A DNA stretch of 64,000 nt from Rothia nasimurium (lineage in GTDB: Bacteria; Actinomycetota; Actinomycetes; Actinomycetales; Micrococcaceae): assembly GCF_928381705.1 (NCBI RefSeq), contig NZ_CAKMSR010000001.1, positions 124,001 to 188,000 on the forward strand, written 5' to 3'. Below, one piece after another: positions 16,660 to 23,883 of this stretch (position 1 is its first letter; each line of letters opens with the position of its first letter). The translations under genes were made by a program, and so were the position numbers. The notes below the pieces were generated by a model that was not told where the DNA came from, made no database searches, and saw nothing but the letters and a program-made list of their open reading frames with translations.

Positions 16660-18354
16660 GTGGAAAATACCTATACCGCTGTAACCGACGCCGTAGGAGG
16701 AAGCCTCGCGCTCAGCGCCCTGGTCTCCACCCTGCCGCTGTTGGCATTCTTTATCATGCTGCTCGGCCTCAAGGCCCGCGCCCACGTCGCCGGCCTGGTC
16801 TCCCTGCTGGTCGCCCTGCTCGTTGCCATCTTCGGTTTCGGCATGCCCTGGGATCTCGCCGGCATGTCCGCCTTCCGCGGCGGCATCTACGGCCTCTTCC
16901 CCATCGTCTGGGTTATCCTCATGGCCATCTGGTTCTACCAGGTCACCGTACTCTCCGGCCGCTTTGAAGACCTGCGCCGCACCTTCGACCTCATCGGCGG
17001 CGGCGACCTGCGCATTCAGGCCATCCTCATCGCCTTCTGCTTCGGCGGTCTGCTCGAAGCCCTGGCAGGTTTCGGTGCCCCCGTTGCTATTACCGCAACC
17101 ATGATTCTGGCCCTGGGCGTCAAGCCCCTCAAGGCTGCCACCACCGTCCTGATCGCCAACACCGCTCCCGTAGCCTTCGGCGCCGTCGCTATCCCCATCA
17201 CCACCGCCGGTGAAGTGGGCGGCAAGGACGCCACCGTCATCGCAGCCCTCGTTGGTCACCAGGCCCCCTTCATCGCCTTCTTCGTGCCCTTCATCCTGCT
17301 CTGGATCCTCGACGGCGTCAAGGGCCTCAAGGACGCCTGGATGCACGCAGCCGTCATCGGTGCCTCCTTCTCTATCGCCCAGTGGTGGGCCTCTGCGCAC
17401 TTCGTCTACCAGCTCACCGACGTCGTAGCCTGCATCGTCTCCATCGCAGCAGCCGTTGTCTTCATGCGTTTCGTCAAGCCCCGCGGCGTTGAAGGCGTCC
17501 GCGAACGCTACGGCATCACCGCCCCCCTCGAAGTTGAGCACCTGCCCGGCCGCCGCATCTGGATGGCCCTTATGCCCTACCTGGTCGTTGTCATCATCTT
17601 CGGTGTCGCCAACCTCTACACCCCCCTGGTCAACTGGATGAAGACCACCGTTGCCGAGTTCGATATGCCTCTACTCTCTGAACGTCTGCTCAAGGCGGAC
17701 GGCACCGCAGTAGACACCGTCTACAAGTGGGCATGGCTCAACAACCCCGGTACCTACCTGCTGATCTCCGGCATCCTGGTCGCCATCCTCTACGCCATCT
17801 TCAACGAAAACGGCAAGTACAAGCTCTCCATGGGCGACGCCTTCAAGGAAATCGGCGCCGTAGCCTACAAGATGCGCTGGTCAGCTGTCACCATCGCCCT
17901 GGTCCTGGCCCTGGCCTTCGTCATGAACTACTCCGGCCAGACCGTTGCCATCGGTGAATACGTCGCCTCCCTCGGCGTAGCCTACGCCTTCCTGGCACCC
18001 GTCCTCGGCTGGGTCGGCACCGCCGTCACCGGCTCCGACACCTCAGCCAACGCCCTCTTCTCCAAGCTCCAGGTGACCGCCGCTGAGCACCTGCAAGAAG
18101 GCGGCATGACCGGTGCCCACCCCGAACTCATGCTGGCAGCCAACACCACCGGTGGTGTGGTCGGCAAGATGATTTCACCCCAGTCCCTCGCCATCGCCGC
18201 CACCTCGGTCAACATGGAAGGCAAGGAGTCCGAAATCTTCAAGGCAGTTCTCGGCTGGTCCTTCATCCTGCTGCTGGCCGTCTGTGCCCTGGTCTTCCTC
18301 CAGGCCACCGTCCTCTCCGGCCTTCTGGTTGAGCCCTACCTCACCGGCCACTAA
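16660..18354 (+). CDS. lldP: L-lactate permease
   Basis: A 564-residue protein with about 13 hydrophobic helices of the LctP/GlcA family. Typical blocks are FCFGGLLEALAGFGAPVAI (near 127-145), the GSDTSANALF loop and ANTTGGVVGKMISPQS near the C terminus. The GTG start at 16660 follows AAGGAGA by 6 bases. It imports lactate (and possibly glycolate) with protons, feeding LutABC encoded on the other side of the shared control region. Regulation by the downstream FadR-type protein is likely from the operators. Confidence 0.95.
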   Translation: MENTYTAVTDAVGGSLALSALVSTLPLLAFFIMLLGLKARAHVAGLVSLLVALLVAIFGFGMPWDLAGMSAFRGGIYGLFPIVWVILMAIWFYQVTVLSGRFEDLRRTFDLIGGGDLRIQAILIAFCFGGLLEALAGFGAPVAITATMILALGVKPLKAATTVLIANTAPVAFGAVAIPITTAGEVGGKDATVIAALVGHQAPFIAFFVPFILLWILDGVKGLKDAWMHAAVIGASFSIAQWWASAHFVYQLTDVVACIVSIAAAVVFMRFVKPRGVEGVRERYGITAPLEVEHLPGRRIWMALMPYLVVVIIFGVANLYTPLVNWMKTTVAEFDMPLLSERLLKADGTAVDTVYKWAWLNNPGTYLLISGILVAILYAIFNENGKYKLSMGDAFKEIGAVAYKMRWSAVTIALVLALAFVMNYSGQTVAIGEYVASLGVAYAFLAPVLGWVGTAVTGSDTSANALFSKLQVTAAEHLQEGGMTGAHPELMLAANTTGGVVGKMISPQSLAIAATSVNMEGKESEIFKAVLGWSFILLLAVCALVFLQATVLSGLLVEPYLTGH

Positions 18355-18386
18355 TCACAGGTTCACACCTATGAGCTAGGCACACA

Positions 18387-18434
18387 AAGGGCGGTGCAGT
18401 CCCACGTAACATACGTTGGAACTGCACCGCCCTT
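18387..18434 (+). terminator. Long hairpin between lldP and the GntR gene
   Basis: A perfect 14-bp stem, AAGGGCGGTGCAGT/ACTGCACCGCCCTT (18387-18400 with 18421-18434). Its loop contains a second dyad, ACGTA-ACA-TACGT (18404-18416). It is probably the lldP terminator, but the T run is weak, and the inner dyad could serve as an operator for the following regulator. Confidence 0.6.
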
Positions 18435-18478
18435 ACCTATACCTTGTCTATGTACCTACCCCATCTGAAAGACAGCGC

Positions 18479-19237
18479 GTGAAAGAAAAAGAGCCCACCT
18501 ATACCGCCCTGCTCGAGTCCATCGAACACCGGTTGCGCCACGGCCAGCTGCGCATCGGCGACCGTCTGCCCGGTGAACGCTCCCTGGCAGAGGAATACGG
18601 CATCTCACGGGCCTCGGTGCGCGAAGCCCTGCGCATTCTCTCCGCGGTGGGCCTCATTCGGTCGGGGGTGGGCTCAGGCCCCAAGGCCGGCGCTGTCGTG
18701 GTCTCAGAGCCCTCAGACGCCCTGGGCTGGGCCCTGCGCATGCACATCGCCACCCGCACCCTGCCGGTCGCAGATATCGTGAGCACCCGCGTCCTGCTCG
18801 AAGGTGAAGCCGCCGCCCGGGCAGCCGATGTAGCCCAGAAACCCGAACATGCCGCGTCCCTAGCAACCGCCCGGCAGTACCTCGACGAAATGGATCACGC
18901 AGATATTAGCGACGACCGCTTCCACTTCTGCGATACCCGCTTCCACTACGAAATTTCCTCCCTCGGCGGCAACATCGTCATGGACACCGTCATTGACTCC
19001 CTGCACCTAGCAACCGTAGGCTACGTGCAGGAAGCCGTGCCCTACCTCGACGATTGGGAAGCAACCAAACGGGAACTCCAGGAGCAGCACCGGGCCATCT
19101 ACGCGGCGGTTATTGCCGGAGATGCAGAACGTGCCCAGCGAACAGTCGCTGAGCACATTCGTTGGTTCTACGCCCTTTCAGAAATCGGGGCCGCCCACTA
19201 CGAGTACCACCAGAAGGTACGCGATACGCAGGTCTAA
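18479..19237 (+). CDS. FadR-subfamily GntR regulator, probably of lactate genes
   Basis: 252 residues from the GTG at 18479. The N-terminal winged helix (LPGERSLAEEYGISRASVRE) has the GntR helix-turn-helix, and the all-helical FCD ligand domain contains metal-ligand-type DTRFHYE and a later HIRW. The upstream in-frame TTG lies inside the hairpin, so the later start is preferred although its Shine-Dalgarno is weak. Its position after lldP, and LldR-type operators on both sides of the lutA-lldP region, suggest it represses lactate genes until lactate binds. Its stop overlaps the convergent purC stop by three bases. Confidence 0.82.
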   Translation: MKEKEPTYTALLESIEHRLRHGQLRIGDRLPGERSLAEEYGISRASVREALRILSAVGLIRSGVGSGPKAGAVVVSEPSDALGWALRMHIATRTLPVADIVSTRVLLEGEAAARAADVAQKPEHAASLATARQYLDEMDHADISDDRFHFCDTRFHYEISSLGGNIVMDTVIDSLHLATVGYVQEAVPYLDDWEATKRELQEQHRAIYAAVIAGDAERAQRTVAEHIRWFYALSEIGAAHYEYHQKVRDTQV

Positions 19238-20160
19238 GCCTCGAACTTCTGCCCGGTCAAACGCTCGTAGGCCTCAACGTAGCGGGCACGGGTCTTCTCC
19301 ACAACCTCAGCGGGAAGCTCAGGCACGGGGCCGGTGCCGTCCCAGCCCGACTCCTCGCTCTTGAGCCAGTCGCGCACGTACTGCTTATCAAAGGACGCCT
19401 GGGCACGGCCGGGCTCGTAGTCATCGGCATCCCAGAAACGCGACGAATCGGGGGTCAGCACCTCATCGCCCAGGGTGATTTCACCGCGGTAGGAGTCGGT
19501 ACCGAACTCAATCTTGGTGTCGGCCAGAATGATGCCGCGCTCACGCGCAATCTTCTCAGCGGTCTCGTAGACATAGAGAGTCAGTTCCTGCAGACGGTCA
19601 GCGATAGCCTCTCCCACCTCAGCGTCGAGCTCTTCACGGGTAATGGGCTCGTCGTGCTCACCCACCTCTGCCTTGCCGGTGGGTGTGAAGAGGGCAGGTT
19701 CCAGGCGGGATCCATCTACCAGACCGGCGGGCAGCTCAAACTCGTTGACCTTACCGGTCTTACGGTAAGAAGCCAGGCCGGAGCCGGTCAGGTAACCGCG
19801 TACAATGCACTCAACAGGGAACATGTTCAGAGACTTACAGATCATGGCGCGGCCAGCCACCACCTCGGGCACGTCGGTAGACAGCACATGGTTGGGCACA
19901 CCCTTGAGCTGCTCAAACCACCAGAGGGACATCTGGGTCAGAATCTTGCCCTTATCGGGAATCTCGGTGGGAAGCACCTGGTCAAAGGCACTGATACGGT
20001 CGGTGGCAACCACCATCACGGAGCCGGCACGCAGTTCGGCGTCGTCCTTCACGTTCAGGCCGGTGACGTCCTGAGTGTCCTCGTCGGGGATGTAGAGGTC
20101 ACGGACCTTGCCGGAATACACGTGCTTCCAGCCGGGAATATCTACGGGGGTATGGCTCAT
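19234..20160 (-). CDS. purC: Phosphoribosylaminoimidazole-succinocarboxamide synthase
   Basis: A 308-residue SAICAR synthetase, catalysing ATP-dependent joining of CAIR with aspartate in purine synthesis. Signature segments are YSGKVRDLY near the N terminus, VVATDRISAFD, PVECIVRGYLTGSG and LADTKIEFG. The length fits the long (about 300 aa) PurC type. The ATG follows AGGAGAAAATC. It lies downstream of purD on the same strand, but a terminator separates them, so purC may have its own promoter. Confidence 0.97.
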   Translation of the reverse strand: MSHTPVDIPGWKHVYSGKVRDLYIPDEDTQDVTGLNVKDDAELRAGSVMVVATDRISAFDQVLPTEIPDKGKILTQMSLWWFEQLKGVPNHVLSTDVPEVVAGRAMICKSLNMFPVECIVRGYLTGSGLASYRKTGKVNEFELPAGLVDGSRLEPALFTPTGKAEVGEHDEPITREELDAEVGEAIADRLQELTLYVYETAEKIARERGIILADTKIEFGTDSYRGEITLGDEVLTPDSSRFWDADDYEPGRAQASFDKQYVRDWLKSEESGWDGTGPVPELPAEVVEKTRARYVEAYERLTGQKFEA

Positions 20161-20206
20161 GATTTTCTCCTGGGGGTGTGCAGGTGGGCTGTGAGGTGAT
20201 AGAAAA

Positions 20207-20239
20207 GTGACTGCCCACGCGGGTGCGGTGGGCAGTCAC
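20207..20239 (-). terminator. Terminator between purD and purC
   Basis: A perfect 12-bp stem, GTGACTGCCCAC/GTGGGCAGTCAC, followed by TTTTCT when read leftward. Confidence 0.85.
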
Positions 20240-20245
20240 AGGAGG

Positions 20246-21526
20246 TTAGTTCTGGGTGGGGATCTGAATGCGATTCTCGGCGGCAGCGAGCGCAATGTCT
20301 GAACGGTACTGGGCACCCTTCCAGGCAATGTCGCGCACGCCGGCGTAGGCAGCCTCGCGGGCTTCGGTGAGGTTCTCGCCCAGGGCGACAACAGTCAGCA
20401 CACGGCCGCCGGCGGTGACGATCTCTTCACCGTCGAGGGCGGTTCCTGCGTGGTCAACATGAACGCTCTCGCGCTGGTTAGCGGCGTCCAGGCCGGTGAT
20501 GGCGTCACCCTTGCGGGGAGTATCGGGGTAGTTCTCTGCTGCCATGACCACGTCAACGGCGGTGCGGGGGTCCCAGTCAAGAGCAAGGTCGGTGGGCAGT
20601 TCACCCTTGGCCGCTGCCAGAAGGACGCCGCCGAGCGGGGTGCGCAGGCGGGCCAGCACAGCCTGGGTTTCGGGGTCACCAAAGCGGGCGTTGAATTCGA
20701 TCACGCGGATGCCGCGGGAGGTAGCTGCCAGACCACAGTAGAGCACGCCCACAAAGGGGGTACCGCGGCGCGCCATTTCGTCAACGGTGGGCTGAGCTAC
20801 GCGCTCAATGACCTCTTCGACGAAGCCTTCGGGCAGCCAGGGCAGGGGGGTGTAGGCGCCCATGCCACCGGTGTTGGGGCCTTCATCATTATCGAAGATA
20901 CGCTTGAAGTCCTGGGCGGGCGAGAGGGGCAGGCAGGTGCTACCGTCTGAGATAACGAAGAGGGAGACCTCGGGGCCATCGAGGTATTCTTCGATGACCA
21001 CGGTGCCACCGGCGGCGAAGCAGGCTTCGGCGTGGGCCAGGGCAGCGTCGAAGTCTTCGGTGACCACAACACCCTTACCGGCGGCCAGGCCGTCGTCCTT
21101 AACCACGTAGGGGGCGCCAAAGGTAGAAAGGGCAGCTTCTGCTTCTTCACGGTTGGTGGCAACCTTGGCCATGGCGGTGGGTACATTGGCGCTGGCCATG
21201 ACCTCCTTGGCAAAAGCCTTGGAGCCCTCAAGCAGGGCCGCAGGCTTAGAGGGGCCAAAAACGGGGAAGCCCGCATCGCGCAGGGTATCTGAAACACCGG
21301 CTACAAGGGGCGCTTCGGGGCCGATGACAACCAGGTCTGCAGCCAGTTCGGTAGCTAGTGCCAGGGCCTCTTCGGGGTTATTCGCGTCAATAGCGTGGAC
21401 GGGCACGTCTTGGGCGATACCCGCGTTGCCGGGGGCTGAATGCACCTCGGTAACGGCTGGATCTTTCAGGAGTGCTCGGATAATTGCGTGTTCACGACCG
21501 CCGGGGCCCAGTACCAAAACCTTCAT
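20246..21526 (-). CDS. purD: Phosphoribosylamine-glycine ligase (GARS)
   Basis: A 426-residue ATP-grasp enzyme joining phosphoribosylamine and glycine in purine synthesis. Seen motifs are the N-terminal VLGPGGREHAII, PFVVKDDGLAAGKGV-like nucleotide loop (here APYVVKDDGLAAGKGVVV), GGMGAYTP, and VIEFNARFGDPETQ, which carries metal ligands. Start and length are typical. It has a terminator of its own at the 3' end. Confidence 0.97.
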   Translation of the reverse strand: MKVLVLGPGGREHAIIRALLKDPAVTEVHSAPGNAGIAQDVPVHAIDANNPEEALALATELAADLVVIGPEAPLVAGVSDTLRDAGFPVFGPSKPAALLEGSKAFAKEVMASANVPTAMAKVATNREEAEAALSTFGAPYVVKDDGLAAGKGVVVTEDFDAALAHAEACFAAGGTVVIEEYLDGPEVSLFVISDGSTCLPLSPAQDFKRIFDNDEGPNTGGMGAYTPLPWLPEGFVEEVIERVAQPTVDEMARRGTPFVGVLYCGLAATSRGIRVIEFNARFGDPETQAVLARLRTPLGGVLLAAAKGELPTDLALDWDPRTAVDVVMAAENYPDTPRKGDAITGLDAANQRESVHVDHAGTALDGEEIVTAGGRVLTVVALGENLTEAREAAYAGVRDIAWKGAQYRSDIALAAAENRIQIPTQN

Positions 21527-21632
21527 TCTTTTAGGCTACCGGCAAGGTCACGATTTGATGAAGTTTTTACCGCAGTTTGAGCGGTTTTTGCGGGAGATTT
21601 CTGCGGACGCCCGCCCCGGCTCACATACCTTT

Positions 21633-21688
21633 CCGCATTTATTCTGATTTACCCGCAACTAGTTGCGGGGTTTTCAGAATAAATGCGG
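21633..21688. repeat. Palindromic repeat family A, copy 1 (3' side of nuclease gene A)
   Basis: A 56-base nested palindrome. The outer 15-bp arms are CCGCATTTATTCTGA (21633-21647) and its exact complement (21674-21688), there is a 4x4 internal loop (TTTA/GTTT), and the inner perfect palindrome is CCCGCAACTAGTTGCGGG (21652-21669). It starts 14 bases beyond the stop codon of the gene at 21703. There is no T run, so it is not an ordinary terminator. Copies recur at 22915-22970 and 26958-27019. Confidence 0.95.
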
Positions 21689-21702
21689 AGAGGTCTCGAT
21701 AA

Positions 21703-22626
21703 TCACTGTTCCAACTTCCTCACTCCACCACGTATGAGGCGCTGAATTACGACCCGCGGCCTGTTCATAAGGTCGTCCCAGGTGGCCCGAACGACCGTCC
21801 ACCCCGCAAGTTCAAGCGAACGCTGCCGCAGAGCGTCCCTACGCAACTGCTCCTCAGGTGAGCGGTAGGCGCCGTAGTACTTGTGTAGGCCATCGACTTC
21901 TAAAAGAAGTTTCAAAGACTCCCAGGCAAAATCTGCGCGGTGCACTCGACCGTCGTGCGTCCAAATTTCTAGCTGCTGACGAGGGCGTTCAAGCTTGGAC
22001 TGTACGATTCTGAGCATTGCCAGGGATTCAAGAGGTGACTCGGTCAAAGCGCTCATCGACTCAGCGATGAGGGAAAAGCTTCCCGTTCGATAGCCGCTAG
22101 AGCTTGCGAGGTGGGCATACACATCGCGGTAAGGCACATGCGCATGATGCAGAAAATAATCTGTAATCGCCAAGGCCTGAACCGCCGGTAAAGATCGGGC
22201 GCAATCAAGGATAGTCGTGAGCGGGTCCGTGACCGGAAAACCAGCTACAATCTGGGCCGCCTCACACACTTCTGACCGGGCGCTATGGTACCTGACCTGG
22301 CTATGGTGCCGATGGTTAGAACGCGGAAGAGACAACTCAACCTTTGCAGGCAACCTAAAGAGCGGAGCGCCCCACATGAGAGCAGCAGAAGCATGACTGA
22401 GCACCGCCTGCCGATGAGACATCGCGAGCGCTATTGTCACAGCGATACACCGCTCTTCGGGCGTGAACTGCCGACCTTCTGCCGCTGAGATATAGACACC
22501 CCGCGTCAGCCGAATCAGCTCACCCCGCCGGTGCATAGCACCAATGAGGTTTTTACTCACTCCTTCCAGATTGAGCTGTTGAGATGTTTTGACTTTTGAG
22601 GCAACCCGTTCGATTCTGTCGTGCAT
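21703..22626 (-). CDS. AbiEi-like winged helix + DUF559 (Vsr-like) nuclease-domain protein A
   Basis: A 307-residue protein from the ATG at 22624-22626. The N terminus resembles the AbiEi antitoxin winged helix (GELIRLTRGVYI), the middle has LSHASAALMWGAPL, and the C terminus has the DUF559/PD-(D/E)XK pattern: RADFAW (Asp232), LLLEVDG (Glu243, Asp245), KYYGAY and LRQRSLELAGW. It is a paralogue of the genes at 34464-35360 and 58060-58977, which share all these motifs. Acidic catalytic positions are intact, so nuclease activity is plausible but unproven. The gene is framed by repeat A copies on both sides. Such proteins are often annotated as type IV antitoxin-like, but no toxin gene adjoins here. 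Confidence 0.8.
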   Translation of the reverse strand: MHDRIERVASKVKTSQQLNLEGVSKNLIGAMHRRGELIRLTRGVYISAAEGRQFTPEERCIAVTIALAMSHRQAVLSHASAALMWGAPLFRLPAKVELSLPRSNHRHHSQVRYHSARSEVCEAAQIVAGFPVTDPLTTILDCARSLPAVQALAITDYFLHHAHVPYRDVYAHLASSSGYRTGSFSLIAESMSALTESPLESLAMLRIVQSKLERPRQQLEIWTHDGRVHRADFAWESLKLLLEVDGLHKYYGAYRSPEEQLRRDALRQRSLELAGWTVVRATWDDLMNRPRVVIQRLIRGGVRKLEQ

Positions 22627-22914
22627 GAGACTACTGTGGCAAAGCAGCCAGGGGCACTCAAGTAGCATTTTTAAATCTGTGGATAACCCGCGTTATCCCT
22701 TATCAAGACATGCTTCTATCATGTGGATAAAACCGCAACAGAAGGTCACAGTTGGAACCGCCCCCTTATGCGCCCCACGGAGCCACTACCCAACCGCTCA
22801 AGCAGAAGCCGCCACGGGCGTCCGCGCCGCGCCCAGCTATCGCACCACCCCGCCCGACTCGCGCGGCCCACCCGACTCGCGCGGCCCACCCGACTCGCGC
22901 GGCCCGCTATCTCC
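22627..22914. other. Upstream region of nuclease gene A with two DnaA boxes
   Basis: 288 bases without a gene. TGTGGATAA (perfect DnaA box, reverse strand) occurs at 22678-22686 and 22722-22730, and GGATAAC-CCGC-GTTATCC forms a dyad between them (22681-22698). The distal part is C-rich and carries three tandem 18-base units at 22853-22906. Confidence 0.6.
22853..22906. repeat. Three tandem 18-base units
   Basis: The unit CCCGACTCGCGCGGCCCA is repeated three times; the last unit ends in G. It lies inside module A, just before repeat A copy 2. An open reading frame crosses it, but nothing supports a protein. Confidence 0.9.
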
Positions 22915-22970
22915 CCGCACTTATTCTGATTTACCCGCAACTAGTTGCGGGATTTTCAGAATAAATGCGG
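22915..22970. repeat. Palindromic repeat family A, copy 2 (5' side of nuclease gene A)
   Basis: 56 bases, two mismatches to copy 1 and in the same orientation. The outer arms have one C-A mismatch, and the inner CCCGCAACTAGTTGCGGG (22934-22951) is unchanged. Flanking DNA is not shared, so the repeat unit is the 56-mer itself. About 170 bases of C-rich, G-poor sequence without features follow up to the TetR operators. Confidence 0.95.
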
Positions 22971-23101
22971 AAAGTTTGCCCGGTCGCACCTAACTCTCCA
23001 CCCGCACTACCCCCACACCCGTCCACCCGCACTAATCCACCACTCCACGTCCTCACTAGCCCACACTCATCCGCTCGTGCCTAACCCCACACCCCAACTA
23101 T

Positions 23102-23133
23102 TTGCAGTTTCTGCAATATTGCAGTTACTGTAA
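23102..23133 (+). promoter_or_regulatory. Twin palindromic operators and promoter of the TetR gene
   Basis: Two 15-base dyads, TTGCAGTTTCTGCAA (23102-23116, perfect) and TTGCAGTTACTGTAA (23119-23133, one mismatch), have centres 17 bases apart. A promoter overlaps them (-35 TTGCAG 23102-23107, -10 TACTGT 23126-23131), predicting transcription from about the ATG at 23138. The arrangement suggests autoregulation by the TetR protein and control of the exporter behind it. Confidence 0.7.
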
Positions 23134-23137
23134 ATAT

Positions 23138-23845
23138 ATGCTGAAAAACATCCCCCCTCCGGACCGGCGCAGGGCACGCTCAACGGCCTCCAAACAAAAA
23201 ATCGCCGCAGCAGCCGAACACATCGTGCTCACCAGCGGACGGGCAGGTCTCACCGCCTCAGCTCTGGCCGAGCAGGCAGGGGTTTCAGAACGCACCGTCT
23301 TCAACCACTTCAAAAAGCTCGAAGACGCCCTCACCTACCAGCTGTCTACCCACCTGGAACCCTGCATCGACGAGCCTCCCCTGCCCCAGAACCTACCGGC
23401 AGAAGAGCTCCCCCGCGCTCTCGTTCAGCATTTCCACGACGCGATAGACAATCGTCGCTCGCAGCAAAGCATTATCCGGTTTATGACCTTGGCAGCAGCT
23501 CTTGGTCATGACGAATTTGAACTAGTAGCTAGAGAAGTCAGGCTGACCCTGGACGACATCGGCAACGCCTTTTTCAACGAGGTGAACCGGCTCTACCCAA
23601 CGCTCTCCGTCAACCAGGTTTTAGCTTTAGGTTTGCTCGTTCACAACCTGATGACGGCCTACATGATTGGTTGGGTGCGCTTTGCCCAGGACGTTGACGA
23701 CAGCATTTTTAAGGGCTTTTCTGTGCCATTCACTATCAAGCCCCATATGTTTGTTCCTTATATCCATGCCTACCTAGACCAGGTAGCCGCAGGCACCCCG
23801 GTATTTACCGCTGATGGCAGCGTTGCCGCAGGTCAGACCACCTAA
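23138..23845 (+). CDS. TetR-family transcriptional regulator
   Basis: A 235-residue protein. The N-terminal TetR helix-turn-helix is ASKQKIAAAAEHIV..GLTASALAEQAGVSERTVFNHFKK (described in parts), followed by an all-helical ligand-binding domain. The ATG at 23138 is preferred over the in-frame TTG at 23102, which lies inside the operator. The gene is followed after 38 bases by a large MMPL exporter, the usual local-regulator arrangement. It probably represses both until an export substrate binds. Confidence 0.88.
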   Translation: MLKNIPPPDRRRARSTASKQKIAAAAEHIVLTSGRAGLTASALAEQAGVSERTVFNHFKKLEDALTYQLSTHLEPCIDEPPLPQNLPAEELPRALVQHFHDAIDNRRSQQSIIRFMTLAAALGHDEFELVAREVRLTLDDIGNAFFNEVNRLYPTLSVNQVLALGLLVHNLMTAYMIGWVRFAQDVDDSIFKGFSVPFTIKPHMFVPYIHAYLDQVAAGTPVFTADGSVAAGQTT

Positions 23846-23883
23846 GAGAAAACACAACTACGCGAAAGGGAAACCGGCAGACC

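Noticed and set aside
21633-22970. Palindrome A read as ordinary rho-independent terminators
   Set aside because: No T run follows on either strand, the nested palindrome with a fixed inner core is shared by three loci, and copy 2 lies where no gene ends.
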